The notes under the pieces were generated by a model. It did no database searches. It was not told the origin of the DNA and worked only from the letters and a program-made list of their open reading frames with translations. Positions 23,857-34,648 of a stretch of DNA of 64,000 nt are shown here, piece after piece. The position numbers and the translations under genes are program-made. Position 1 is the stretch's first letter. The number at the start of each line of letters is the position of its first letter. The stretch comes from Pratylenchus scribneri (taxonomy: Eukaryota; Nematoda; Chromadorea; Rhabditida; Pratylenchidae): assembly GCA_030063045.1 (NCBI GenBank), contig JAQSEB010000021.1:2356001-2420000 (forward strand). The letters run 5' to 3'.

Positions 23857-24401
23857 GGGGTCAGGCCAATTCGCCGACTGGCAGTTCGTCGACAGCCAGT
23901 TCGCCGACAGGCAATTCGCTGATGGGCAATTCGCCGAATGAGGCAATTCGCCGAATGAGGCAATTCGCCGACTGGCAATTCGCCGACTGACATTTCGCCG
24001 ACTGGATATTTCGCCGACTTGCAATTCGCCGACAGACAATTCGCCGACTGGGCTTAATTACGCGCACCTCAGGCCTGTGGATTGACTTTCGCCCCTTCAG
24101 GGCTAAGGGGTGGCTTCCGGCCCTTTCCCTTCCCTAATCGCATCATTTTGATCCTAATCCCTCTTAATCCCCCCATATCCACCTTAATCCCTCTATATCC
24201 GGATATATCCCCACTTCCCTCCCATTTGTTCCTTCTTGGCCCTCGCGCACTCCCAAGGTCGGCGAAATGCCAGTCGGCGAATTGCCTCATTCGGCGAATT
24301 GCCCATCGGCGAATTGCCTGTCGGCGAACTGCCTGTCGGCGAACTGCCCGTCGGCGAATTGCCTGTCGGCGAACTGCCAGTCGGCGAATTGCCCTTAACC
24401 C
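23857..24401. mobile_element. Foldback element with TTCGCCGA-repeat arms, 8-9-bp TSD
   Basis: The left arm is a run of CAATTCGCCGACTGG-type repeats; the right arm is the complement (GTCGGCGAATTGCC repeats). The centre is richer in G+C (CGCCCCTTCAGGGCTAAGGGG, then repeated CCTAATCCC/ATATCC motifs). The direct repeat GGAAAAGAG flanks it (23848-23856 and 24402-24410). No transposase. The same element is at 27808-28352 in duplication copy 2. A centre of the same kind occurs near 60570-60700. Confidence 0.7.
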
Positions 24402-24410
24402 GGAAAAGAG

Positions 24411-25471
24411 GAGTGTGTAAGGGAAACATACGGTACTTCACTCAATCATTTGGATGTAGTTGAACTCGAAATCAAAGAATGGACCAAATTGTGGCGGAAG
24501 GAAGAAAGGATATTGCCATTTATTAGATGGAAAGGAAAATGCTTGATTAAAATATATGTTGCAAGTTGCAGTCGTTCTCGTTTTTTAGCCGATCTCGAAA
24601 TCGGCTAGCCGATCTCGTTTTCCACTGACCAGAAATAGTTTCGTGGCAGACATGTTGTGACTAATGGACATATCTCGGCTCCTAGGCCATCTAGAGAGTT
24701 TGCCGCTTTTGGTGATCATAAAATTAATACTAGAAAAATTTTTCCATTTTTTTAAAATTCGATCATCATTTTGTCCAATGCTTTCATTAAAATCGATGAG
24801 CTCTATAAAATCGTTATAAGTTTTATGGGTCTGTGAGATCAAATGCAGTTTGTTGTATGGGTGAAATGAATGTAATGCTTTAGCAATTGTCGGGGTATGA
24901 ATATGAATGATTTTTCCAAATTCCAAATCACTGAAAGCGGTCATTTGATGCTGTCCACGTCAATAATCAATATTTTCATCGATTATTTATTCACTTTTCC
25001 CCATGGAGCGAGCGCCCATGGAGAAAATTGCCGAAAAATACCCTCCCTCCTTTACAATTTATGAGAGCCGGCATTTGATGCTGGCCATATAAGTAATCAA
25101 TACATTCATCGATTACTTACTCTCTTTTCAGGCAATTCCGCGCTTCCCCTCCAAAAGCAAGCGCGCCACAAGCTTGGATAAAATTGCCCGAAAACATACA
25201 CTCCTCTTCAAGATGATTCTTCCTGATTCCAAAACAGAAAAATCCTATTCTCCCATGAAGACATCATCAATAGTCGATGCAGGGTCCCATCATCCACATT
25301 CGCATTCACTTTACCTCATAGGCGAGCGTTTCATGTAAATGATTTTTCAAATCCCGAGCAAAAAGCTCGGGATTTGATGCTGGCCATATAAGTAATTAAT
25401 ACATTGATCGATTACTTATTCTCTTTTCAGGCAATTTTTTTTCTTTAAAGTATTCGCAATTGACGAATTGA
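24411..25471. other. Non-coding region with irregular direct repeats and an astacin 3'-end fragment
   Basis: 24695-24800 resembles the 3' end of the astacin gene (10952-11060). Several direct repeats have a core TTTGATGCTGGCCATATAAG followed by AATCAATACATT..TCGATTACTT and ..TTTTCAGGCAATT. They lie near 24945, 25073, 25372 and 25868, with a related one at 30493. The sequence between repeats differs each time. A perfect hairpin AATCCCGAGC/GCTCGGGATT is at about 25351-25376. A minus-strand 119-codon frame exists at 24585-24944 but has no family match I recognise. Confidence 0.4.
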
Positions 25472-25480
25472 CGATAAAGC

Positions 25481-25808
25481 CGTGACCCAACACTTACGGA
25501 CGAAATGGTCTGGATCTGGAGCCGAAGGTGGTAAAACTGGAGGGGCATTGTTTATGGCATATTATTAGACATAAAATTAGCTACAAAATGATATCAAAAG
25601 TTTTGGTCAATGTTGAATATTCACCGAGTTATGGCCAAAAAACCGTTGATTTAATTAAAATTGCGATTTTTGAGGATTTTTTGGCCATAACTCGGTGAAT
25701 ACTCAAAATTTGCCAAACCTTTTGATGTCATTTTGTTGCTAATTTTATGCCTAATAAAACTTTACCACCTTCGGCTTCAGACCATTTCGTCCGCAAATGT
25801 CGACCAAC
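25481..25808. mobile_element. Foldback element family I, 328 bp, 9-bp TSD
   Basis: Long inverted repeats (GACGAAATGGTCTGGATC-like at the left, GACCATTTCGTCC at the right; inner ACTCGGTGAATA and GTTATGGCCAAAAAA with complements). Exact 9-bp direct repeat CGATAAAGC at 25472-25480 and 25809-25817. Duplicated at 29432-29759. Confidence 0.75.
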
Positions 25809-26213
25809 CGATAAAGCTCACCAAAATCTGGACATCAATCCCAATGCTTAACCAAAAAGCCTATATTTGATGCTGGCCATTTAGGCACATTGATTTCTTT
25901 CTTATTCACTTTTAAGCAATATTTTCCCTTACAATATTCTCCGATAGTCCTTAATTTAAAAACCAAATTTTAAGCCAATTTAATTTATTAGCTCTAATCT
26001 TCCCACCAATTTTTAATAATAAATTATTTTAAAAGTAAAAGAACTATAAACAGAGCTTAATAAAATGGTATAAAATTTTTTATTAATTATACATGAAAAA
26101 TTGGCGAAATATTTGCCAAAATTCACATTATGGTTTTTGGTTTTTCCCTGAGCAATAATTTTATTTCTCATTTCTTTTGAATCAAATAATTTAAAATATA
26201 ATTATTTTTTCAT

Positions 26214-26477
26214 ATGGAAATATCATTTGCATTGTTTTTCTGCATTTTAATATGCACATTTGAACGAATTCAATATTCTCACTCAACAAATGGACAAAAA
26301 GAGAATACGGGCAAAGGCGTCTCAATAAATGACGAAAATAAGAACACTGGCAATTTCAAAAATTTTTTCCAAAGCTCCGGAGCTTTAGCTGGAAATGCTG
26401 AAGTCGGAGTACACAGCACTGCCAAATCCACATTCTTGTCCATATTTCCCCATAAGCGGACGCCGCAAATCTTGTAA
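26214..26477 (+). CDS. Short secreted protein, or first exon of one (duplication copy 1)
   Basis: 87-codon frame opening with a strong signal peptide (MEISFALFFCILICTFERIQ), then a Lys/Asn/Gly-rich stretch and a Ser/Ala-rich tail. No family recognised. The stop follows a good donor-like site (ATCTT|GTAAAA), so this may be exon 1 of a longer gene. In copy 1 it is followed directly by the duplicated end of the previous gene, so any downstream exons would be cut off. Confidence 0.5.
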   Translation: MEISFALFFCILICTFERIQYSHSTNGQKENTGKGVSINDENKNTGNFKNFFQSSGALAGNAEVGVHSTAKSTFLSIFPHKRTPQIL

Positions 26478-26633
26478 AATTGCCTAAAATTTTGAAAATA
26501 ATAAAAATAGGCATTTAGTATATAAAGAGTAAAAAATCAAAAATTACATTATTACAAAAATAATAAATATTTTAAAATTAAAATCCATAAAATTTATAAA
26601 TTAATGACAAGAATTTACCCATATATTTTACAG

Positions 26634-27472
26634 CCCACATTGTTTTGGTTCACGATGTAGATGAGAGTCTTGCGATTCAGCAAATTTTTACTGGCACATA
26701 CAAATATCCAGCACAGGTATAATAACTTACCCTTATTTTTCGGAAAATATTTTTTTTGTTTAATAAAATATTTCTTTGCAAAAAAAAAATTTTTACAAAA
26801 TAAAATTTTTCGACTATAATTCTTATACCATTTTGTAGATTTCATCGAGATGCGTCGATTGGTATATAATTTTATCATGGTTTGGTCAAAATTAAAGTGT
26901 ATTGAACCATTTAAACCAATATTTCCGATTTTGGTTTTAAACTCTTAAATTTGGGCCAAAACATGATATTTTATATACCATTTGATGCATCTCGATGAGT
27001 GATCCACAAAATGGTATAGGTTCTTATAAGATCAAAACCGGCTTCTGCTGATTTAATTGTAATCAAAAACTTTTTTGCAAAAAATTTTTCTACAAAAAAA
27101 TAATCTTATTTTTCGTTTTAAATAAAAGTTTTATTATTTCATTCTTACTTCAACTATTTTTTCTTTAAAAATTTTCTAAATCATAAAAATTTATCATTAC
27201 TTTTTTAACAATTTTTCCAGGGTTCTATTACAAAATTAGTGCAATTGGAGCTGCCACATGATGATGGTGGCCAACATTATGGAAGTTCTACTGTGAAATT
27301 TGTTCATGCACACGGAAAAGAGCCAGAAATTATTGAACAGAATGTAGAGAAACTTGGCACTAAAGGCGATATTCTTCGCAAATCAATTCGTCTCATTTTC
27401 GCTGGCGAAACTAAACATTTGGGTAAAATGCGCGAAAACGAAAAATTTTTGGAGAAATATTGGACAAAATGA
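26634..27472 (+). pseudogene. Orphan last two exons of the unknown secreted gene
   Basis: 26634-26716 and 27221-27472 are copies of exons 9 and 10 (22683-22765 and 23270-23521), with splice sites and stop intact but no upstream exons. They could be used only as alternative terminal exons by read-through splicing from the gene to the left. Confidence 0.8.
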
Positions 27473-30164
27473 GGCAACGAAGAATGTCTTGAAGAAAGAA
27501 ATTGAAAAGAATTTTTCACAACTGAGTGAACAATGACGAATTTTGGGATTTCCTTTTGATTGGTTCTCTTTTGTCAAAATACATTTTGGGGGATTTTAAT
27601 TTGAGGGTTTTTAATTTGATTCTTATATTTGGCAAGTTTTTCCTTTTCATGCGAAATTCGTCGATAAATGCTTCTATCATCAATTTAAATTTAATTTTTA
27701 ATTATAATTTATACAATTTCATCGAGAATATTATATCATTAGGCAAGTCTCTCTGTTCTGATGCTAAAAAGTGCTTGACGTCTCTCTACTTTAAATGAGG
27801 AAAAGAGGGGGTCAGGCCAATTCGCCGACTGGCAGTTCGTCGACAGCCAGTTCGCCGACAGGCAATTCGCTGATGGGCAATTCGCCGAATGAGGCAATTC
27901 GCCGAATGAGGCAATTCGCCGACTGGCAATTCGCCGACTGACATTTCGCCGACTGGATATTTCGCCGACTTGCAATTCGCCGACAGACAATTCGCCGACT
28001 GGGCTTAATTACGCGCACCTCAGGCCTGTGGATTGACTTTCGCCCCTTCAGGGCTAAGGGGTGGCTTCCGGCCCTTTCCCTTCCCTAATCGCATCATTTT
28101 GATCCTAATCCCTCTTAATCCCCCCATATCCACCTTAATCCCTCTATATCCGGATATATCCCCACTTCCCTCCCATTTGTTCCTTCTTGGCCCTCGCGCA
28201 CTCCCAAGGTCGGCGAAATGCCAGTCGGCGAATTGCCTCATTCGGCGAATTGCCCATCGGCGAATTGCCTGTCGGCGAACTGCCTGTCGGCGAACTGCCC
28301 GTCGGCGAATTGCCTGTCGGCGAACTGCCAGTCGGCGAATTGCCCTTAACCCGGAAAAGAGGAGTGTGTAAGGGAAACATACGGTACTTCACTCAATCAT
28401 TTGGATGTAGTTGAACTCGAAATCAAAGAATGGACCAAATTGTGGCGGAAGGAAGAAAGGATATTGCCATTTATTAGATGGAAAGGAAAATGCTTGATTA
28501 AAATATATGTTGCAAGTTGCAGTCGTTCTCGTTTTTTAGCCGATCTCGAAATCGGCTAGCCGATCTCGTTTTCCACTGACCAGAAATAGTTTCGTGGCAG
28601 ACATGTTGTGACTAATGGACATATCTCGGCTCCTAGGCCATCTAGAGAGTTTGCCGCTTTTGGTGATCATAAAATTAATACTAGAAAAATTTTTCCATTT
28701 TTTTAAAATTCGATCATCATTTTGTCCAATGCTTTCATTAAAATCGATGAGCTCTATAAAATCGTTATAAGTTTTATGGGTCTGTGAGATCAAATGCAGT
28801 TTGTTGTATGGGTGAAATGAATGTAATGCTTTAGCAATTGTCGGGGTATGAATATGAATGATTTTTCCAAATTCCAAATCACTGAAAGCGGTCATTTGAT
28901 GCTGTCCACGTCAATAATCAATATTTTCATCGATTATTTATTCACTTTTCCCCATGGAGCGAGCGCCCATGGAGAAAATTGCCGAAAAATACCCTCCCTC
29001 CTTTACAATTTATGAGAGCCGGCATTTGATGCTGGCCATATAAGTAATCAATACATTCATCGATTACTTACTCTCTTTTCAGGCAATTCCGCGCTTCCCC
29101 TCCAAAAGCAAGCGCGCCACAAGCTTGGATAAAATTGCCCGAAAACATACACTCCTCTTCAAGATGATTCTTCCTGATTCCAAAACAGAAAAATCCTATT
29201 CTCCCATGAAGACATCATCAATAGTCGATGCAGGGTCCCATCATCCACATTCGCATTCACTTTACCTCATAGGCGAGCGTTTCATGTAAATGATTTTTCA
29301 AATCCCGAGCAAAAAGCTCGGGATTTGATGCTGGCCATATAAGTAATTAATACATTGATCGATTACTTATTCTCTTTTCAGGCAATTTTTTTTCTTTAAA
29401 GTATTCGCAATTGACGAATTGACGATAAAGCCGTGACCCGACACTTACGGACGAAATGGTCTGGATCTGGAGCCGAAGGTGGTAAAACTGGAGGGGCATT
29501 GTTTATGGCATATTATTAGACATAAAATTAGCTACAAAATGATATCAAAAGTTTTGGTCAATGTTGAATATTCACCGAGTTATGGCCAAAAAACCGTTGA
29601 TTTAATTAAAATTGCGATTTTTGAGGATTTTTTGGCCATAACTCGGTGAATACTCAAAATTTGCCAAACCTTTTGATGTCATTTTGTTGCTAATTTTATG
29701 CCTAATAAAACTTTACCACCTTCGGCTTCAGACCATTTCGTCCGCAAATGTCGACCAACCGATAAAGCTCACCAAAATCTGGACATCAATCCCAATGCTT
29801 AACCAAAAAGCCTATATTTGATGCTGGCCATTTAGGCACATTGATTTCTTTCTTATTCACTTTTAAGCAATATTTTCCCTTACAATATTCTCCGATAGTC
29901 CTTAATTTAAAAACCAAATTTTAAGCCAATTTAATTTATTAGCTCTAATCTTCCCACCAATTTTTAATAATAAATTATTTTAAAAGTAAAAGAACTATAA
30001 ACAGAGCTTAATAAAATGGTATAAAATTTTTTATTAATTATACATGAAAAATTGGCGAAATATTTGCCAAAATTCACATTATGGTTTTTGGTTTTTCCCT
30101 GAGCAATAATTTTATTTCTCATTTCTTTTGAATCAAATAATTTAAAATATAATTATTTTTTCAT

Positions 30165-30428
30165 ATGGAAATATCATTTGCATTGTTTTTCTGCATTTTA
30201 ATATGCACATTTGAACGAATTCAATATTCTCACTCAACAAATGGACAAAAAGAGAATACGGGCAAAGGCGTCTCAATAAATGACGAAAATAAGAACACTG
30301 GCAATTTCAAAAATTTTTTCCAAAGCTCCGGAGCTTTAGCTGGAAATGCTGAAGTCGGAGTACACAGCACTGCCAAATCCACATTCTTGTCCATATTTCC
30401 CCATAAGCGGACGCCGCAAATCTTGTAA
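30165..30428 (+). CDS. Short secreted protein, or first exon of one (duplication copy 2)
   Basis: Identical in translation to 26214-26477. In this copy the native downstream sequence is kept, so it could be the signal-peptide exon of the annexin-like gene that starts at 30823. I could not find a phase-compatible direct join: the GTAAAA donor leaves phase 2, whereas the next exon needs phase 0. The only phase-0 donors in the frame are weak. Confidence 0.5.
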   Translation: MEISFALFFCILICTFERIQYSHSTNGQKENTGKGVSINDENKNTGNFKNFFQSSGALAGNAEVGVHSTAKSTFLSIFPHKRTPQIL

Positions 30429-30549
30429 AATTGCCTAAAAATGCCCCAAACTCGATGGATTTGTTAATGATTTTTCCCAATCTGAGGGCCGGCATTTGAT
30501 GCCTGGCCACGTAAATGGATTGGATAGTTTTGGAAATCTCGAATTCTAG

Positions 30550-30727
30550 ACATCGTACAGACTCAAGTATAGACTCATTCGACTCTTCTTAGTCATTTTA
30601 CTTTATGAAATTTCAATTTTGGACATCATTAACCCCTAGCCCTAACCCTTAAACCAGTCTGAAATTGAAATTTCATATAGTAAATTGACCATGCCGAGTC
30701 GAATGAGCCTAGTTCCGAGTCTGTACT
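30550..30727. repeat. Foldback repeat family H with CCCTAA-like core
   Basis: The arms (ATTCGACTC..., TGAAATTTCAATTT) pair with the right half, and the centre is CCCCTAGCCCTAACCC. Related to palindromes at about 50795-51000 and 51455-51690 and their duplicates at about 53722-53927 and 54382-54617, which lack the telomere-like centre. Confidence 0.6.
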
Positions 30728-30822
30728 ATGCCTAGAAGCCGTGATTTCCAAAATTATCCGACCCATCACTTGGATAGGAATTATCCAATTTCCAATTTTA
30801 TTCGTAACATGTATATTTGCAG

Positions 30823-33800
30823 AAATTGCTCAAAGCGATTGTGGCGGAGGTGGAATTTGGACGACCATATTTATTCGCAGAACTTTTGCATGAAAAGACA
30901 GATCTGCTGAGAATGAGCAACACAATTAAGGGGAAACTCACAATCGACTATCAGGACACTTTCAGCGATATCATCCGCATTGTTCTGACCCGTGCCGGCA
31001 TCGATTTGGCGGACATTGACGAGGCATATCGGGGAATCAGTTTGTATGCTAGAAATGATGTAAGTGAAGGCAAATATGCAGAATTGTCCTCTCCCGCCTG
31101 ATTTTGATTTTAAAAATAAGGGAAACATATTTTTTATAATTTTAGCCGCTGAATACGATTCTGAGCAGAGCTGGGTCCGACTCCGACTCCGCTCCGGAGT
31201 TGGAGTCGGAGTCGGAGTAAAAAATTGAAAAGGTCGGAGTTGGGAGTCGGAGTCGAAGTCAAAAATTGAAAAGGTCGGAGTTGGGAGTCGGAGTCGGAGT
31301 CAATGAGTGACTCCGGACTTCGGTCGACTCCGGATTTTTATTTAAAAAAATTGTATTTTTTACCTAATTTTTAAAAAAATTTCCTTTTTCAATTTTTTTT
31401 AAAATTAAATTTTTTTGGTTTATTTTGACTAAAATTGAAATTTTCGTATCGAAAATTAAACCATTTTCGGAAATGGATGTTAATTTTACACCAAAACACT
31501 CTAGAGCCAAATCGAAGTTACTTAAAAAAAATTTCTGCGGAGTCAAACTCCGGAGTCGGAGTCGAGTTTTAGAACGACTCCGGAGCTGGAGTCGGAGTCG
31601 GAGTCAAAAATTGGAAAACCCGGAGTCCGGAGTCGGAGCTAAATTTTTGAAAGGTCGGAGTCGGAGTTGGAGTCAACATTTATAAAAAGCACAGCTCTGA
31701 ATCTGACAAGGGAAGTACCTCACCTTAAGGTGGCCCTTTTTGATGAAACTTGGCATGTCTTTTGGCCATAGGATGCCTACACATAATCCGCTATTTTTAT
31801 CTGCGGAATGCCCACGCCTCGGATTTTATGGCCATAAAACCTATTTTTTCAGCCATTTTGGCCATAGCTCATATCTCCGTATAGGGATGTCCTAAAATTA
31901 TGAACTAAACGTCATATTATAGAGAATTTTATGGGCTATAATATTGGTAAATGTTTTCTAGGCCTAAAAATTTTTTGAAAATTTTTATCGATTTTTTTTC
32001 GAAAAATCCCGAATTTGGCCAATTTTCAATGGGCCATAACTCGGTTAGATGGGATCGTAGGACTTTGACCCAGTTGTCTTTTTTGATCACCATATCATAA
32101 AGTATCTCTATGCAAATTTTCAGATTTTTCTGACTACCTGAAAATTCTAGGTATTTTGCCTATTACAGGCCAGCATTGTGAATTCGCAAAAATTTTCAGG
32201 TCAACGGAAAAATCTGAAAATTTTCATAAAAATACTTAATGATATTGTGATCAAAAAACATAATTGGACCATGTTCCAATATAGCCATATACCCGAGTTA
32301 TGGCCCATTGAAAATTGGTCAAATTCGGGATTTTTCGAAAAAAAATCGATAAAAAATTTCAAAAAAATTTTAGGCCTAGAAAACATTAACCAATAATATA
32401 GCCCATAAAATTCTCTATAATATGACGTTTAGTTCATAATTTTAGGACATCCCTATACGGAGATATGAGCTATGGCCAAAATGGCTGAAAAAATAGGTTT
32501 TATGGCCATAAAATCCGAGATAAGCTCATTGGGCAGATAATTATATTGCGGTTACATAATTTTAATTATTTTATTTAATTTTTAATAATAAAACTCTAAA
32601 TTTGTATTAAAAATGTGTTTAAGAAATTAAAAAAAATACTTGCCGATGAGAGGAATTGAACACATGACCTAAAAAGTATTCTACATACTTACCCCATATA
32701 CCATCCAGGCATCTGCCTCTCCCTATTTCCAATCCAATAAATCGTCAAATTAAAAATTTTTATTGGCCATAAAACAGTAGGCGAGCTCATTCCGCAGATA
32801 AAAATAGCGGATTATGTGTAGGCATCCTATGGCCAAAAGACATGCCAAGTTTCATCAAAAAGGGCCACCTTAAGGTGAGGTACTTCCCTTGTGAGCTCCG
32901 ATTTTTGATATCTTGTTAGCTTGATAAGATATTGCCAAATTTTACCAGGAAAAAGTTTCGGGGAGCCAAGGAAATTTTTGTTGCCTTGATAATTGTTTGA
33001 CTCCACCCCCTGTTAATTAAGTATTACCATGATTTAAATTTTCACAAATTCAAGCAGGATTCTCAGATTTTTTTAAAAAAAAACGTACATTGGCCTTGAA
33101 AAAAAAAGATTTTAAGTTGATATAAATAGATTAAAATTTTTTATTAAATTTTTATTATCATAAATTAACAAGAGGGGATCAACCAAATTACATTTCTTGA
33201 GTACAATTTTACTATTTTTTCGAATCGCAGGTGAAAAATTTAATTAAAAAAGAATACGAATTTAAAAATCAGACCTAAAATGGCCGCGAAATGAAAATTT
33301 TTTTATCATTTTTTAATAATTCGTGAAAAAATACAAAAAAAGTGCATATCTTCTTTTAAAAAAAAGTGCACCTTAGACATTTGAATTAAAGCCATTATCC
33401 CATATGAATTGATGCGGAATTTTTGCTGGCATAAAAATTTTCAAAATGTTTTAATTTTCATAGGAAAAGTAATATAAATAATTTTCTAAAATTAGGAAAA
33501 TCCATTGACTTTATCTGAAGCACTGGAAAGAATTGGTGAAGACTATTATTCAAATCAAGTATCGGATTATGGGGCAACATTGAAAATATGCGGCGAAATT
33601 GTAAAATGGGCAGTGGCAAATGATAAAATGGAGACAGATAAAATAGATGAAAAAAATAAAGAAACCGGTAATTTTTTATTAATCTGGAAAATGGGCACGG
33701 TACGCCACAACTGGGCGAACTGCTGGTTTGTTGCTCATCAGCAGTTGATGATTTTGATATCAAATTAAAAGGGCGCACTTCTGGGTGCGATATCTTAAAA

Positions 33801-34274
33801 ATGTTATAAAATTACCGATTAAAATTATTCTGATAAAAATTCCGGGTAAATTTACCAGCAGAAATTGCCGGTAAATCCGTATCTTAAAAAAATTTACCTC
33901 ATTCTTATGTTTTTACCAGTAAGTTTACTTTTTTGCCCTTCGGGGCTCAGTTGGAATGTTCTTTTCATCTTCTCTCCAGGGCTCATCGGGATTGTATTTT
34001 ACATAGCCCCTTCGGGGTTCAGGAGACATTTTCGCCCCTACGAGGCTCAGGGATCCTTTTTCTCTTCGAGCGTAATATAAGTAAAATTTATTTAAAAAAA
34101 AATTGAATCAAATTTGTTTCAGGAACATCAGAGATAATTATGGATCCTCAACAGCATCAACAAATGGAACATGAGCGAATGTTGCGCGAAAAGGAGGAGG
34201 CAGAGAGAATGCAAAAGCTAACGCGGAAATATGGTCATCCTAATCCGACATATGGTCAAGCTGGTCGTTATTAA
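30823..34274 (+). CDS. Annexin-like protein, 5' end not resolved
   Basis: Exons seen: 30823-31059, 33496-33667, 34123-34274 (phases 0, 1; stop at 34272). The first reads ...PYLFAELLHE...FSDIIRIVLTRAGIDLADIDEAY. The second half of this matches the annexin repeat pattern (..LIRI.V.R.EIDL..I...Y), and exon 2 ends in SDYGATLKI, like the SGDY..LL close of a repeat. A Type-II Ca2+ loop (GxGT) is not seen. The C-terminus is a Gln/Glu/Arg-rich helix ending KYGHPNPTYGQAGRY. Annexin assignment is moderate. Secreted annexin-like effectors are known from cyst nematodes; whether this one is secreted depends on the unresolved 5' exon (see 30165-30428). The first intron holds two nested foldback elements. 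The last intron holds GC-rich CCCTTCGGGGCTC-type motifs at about 33937-34060. Confidence 0.5.
31166..31699. mobile_element. hAT-like foldback element with GGAGTC/GACTCC arms, 534 bp
   Basis: Begins CAGAGCTGGGTCCGACTCC and ends GCACAGCTCTG. The arms are runs of CGACTC/GGAGTC-type units, the centre is AT-rich. Left TSD is ATTCTGAG (31158-31165). The right TSD, AATCTGA at 31700-31706 plus the G at 32895, was split by the next insertion; one mismatch. Lies in the annexin-like gene's first intron. Confidence 0.75.
31707..32891. mobile_element. Long foldback element, 1185 bp, nested, with tRNA-like centre
   Basis: The termini CAAGGGAAGTACCTCACC and the complement start arms more than 400 bp long (left up to about 32150; inner complementary block 32175-32520). 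It is flanked by TGA on both sides (31704-31706 and 32892-32894), a possible 3-bp TSD. It inserted into the right TSD of the element at 31166-31699, so it is the younger one. Outside the arms at 32525-32760 is a loop region containing a tRNA-like segment. Superfamily not assigned. Confidence 0.7.
32641..32717 (-). tRNA. tRNA-like sequence (pseudo-tRNA or tRNA-derived SINE remnant)
   Basis: On the minus strand, GCAGATG and CATCGGC can pair as an acceptor stem. TGGATGGTATATGGGG resembles a D arm/A box. AAGTA-TGTAGAA-TACTT forms a 5-bp anticodon-like stem with a 7-base loop. GTGTTCAATTCC matches a B box. The base before the anticodon position is not T and the T stem is poor, so a functional tRNA is unlikely. 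Confidence 0.45.
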
Positions 34275-34648
34275 CTTTATTTTTTTTTGGAATTTTATCA
34301 ATTTTCTTTCAAAATTATTGAATTTACCTAAAAAAATTTGTAATGACGAAAAGTAAGCAATATATTTGAGACATATTAACATTTCATTTCAAAAAAAACT
34401 TTTCAAAAAGCAAAATTATGGGTAAATTAAATAATTTTTAAAGAATTTTCTCATTTTCCTTGATGCTATTTTCCTGCTTTCTTATCTTTTTGCTGTCAGT
34501 TAAATTACAAAATATCATTGGAAATGTCTCTAAAAATTCCTCTTTAAAAAGGCTTTATTTAATTTTTTTTCTAATCCAATTTAAAATATCATAATTGTTA
34601 ATTTTATTATCTAATTTCAATCAATTTCCATTCATTCTTTATCTTCAT

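Larger units (their letters stand above)
22537..26487. repeat. 3.95-kb tandem duplication, copy 1
   Basis: The unit is 3951 bp and is repeated head to tail at 26488-30438. Reading both copies, I noticed one substitution (CCCAAC at about 25488, CCCGAC at about 29439). It carries the last two exons of the unknown secreted gene, foldbacks at about 22862-23110, 23857-24401 and 25481-25808, irregular direct repeats, and the first exon of another secreted gene. Could be a very recent duplication or an assembly artefact. Confidence 0.9.
26488..30438. repeat. 3.95-kb tandem duplication, copy 2
   Basis: Head-to-tail copy of 22537-26487 with the same order of exon fragments and elements. Its right end runs into single-copy sequence leading to the annexin-like gene. 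Confidence 0.9.

Noticed and set aside
24193..24463. Short frames reading SPTG or GELPVGELP repeats in both duplication copies
   Set aside because: They are translations of the TTCGCCGA-type arm of a foldback element.
31137..31170. A possible extra annexin-like exon starting CCGCTGAATACG after a TTTTAG acceptor
   Set aside because: The exon at 31059 joins in phase directly to 33496 and gives a continuous repeat; the candidate runs into the foldback elements and soon reaches a stop even in the reconstructed empty site.
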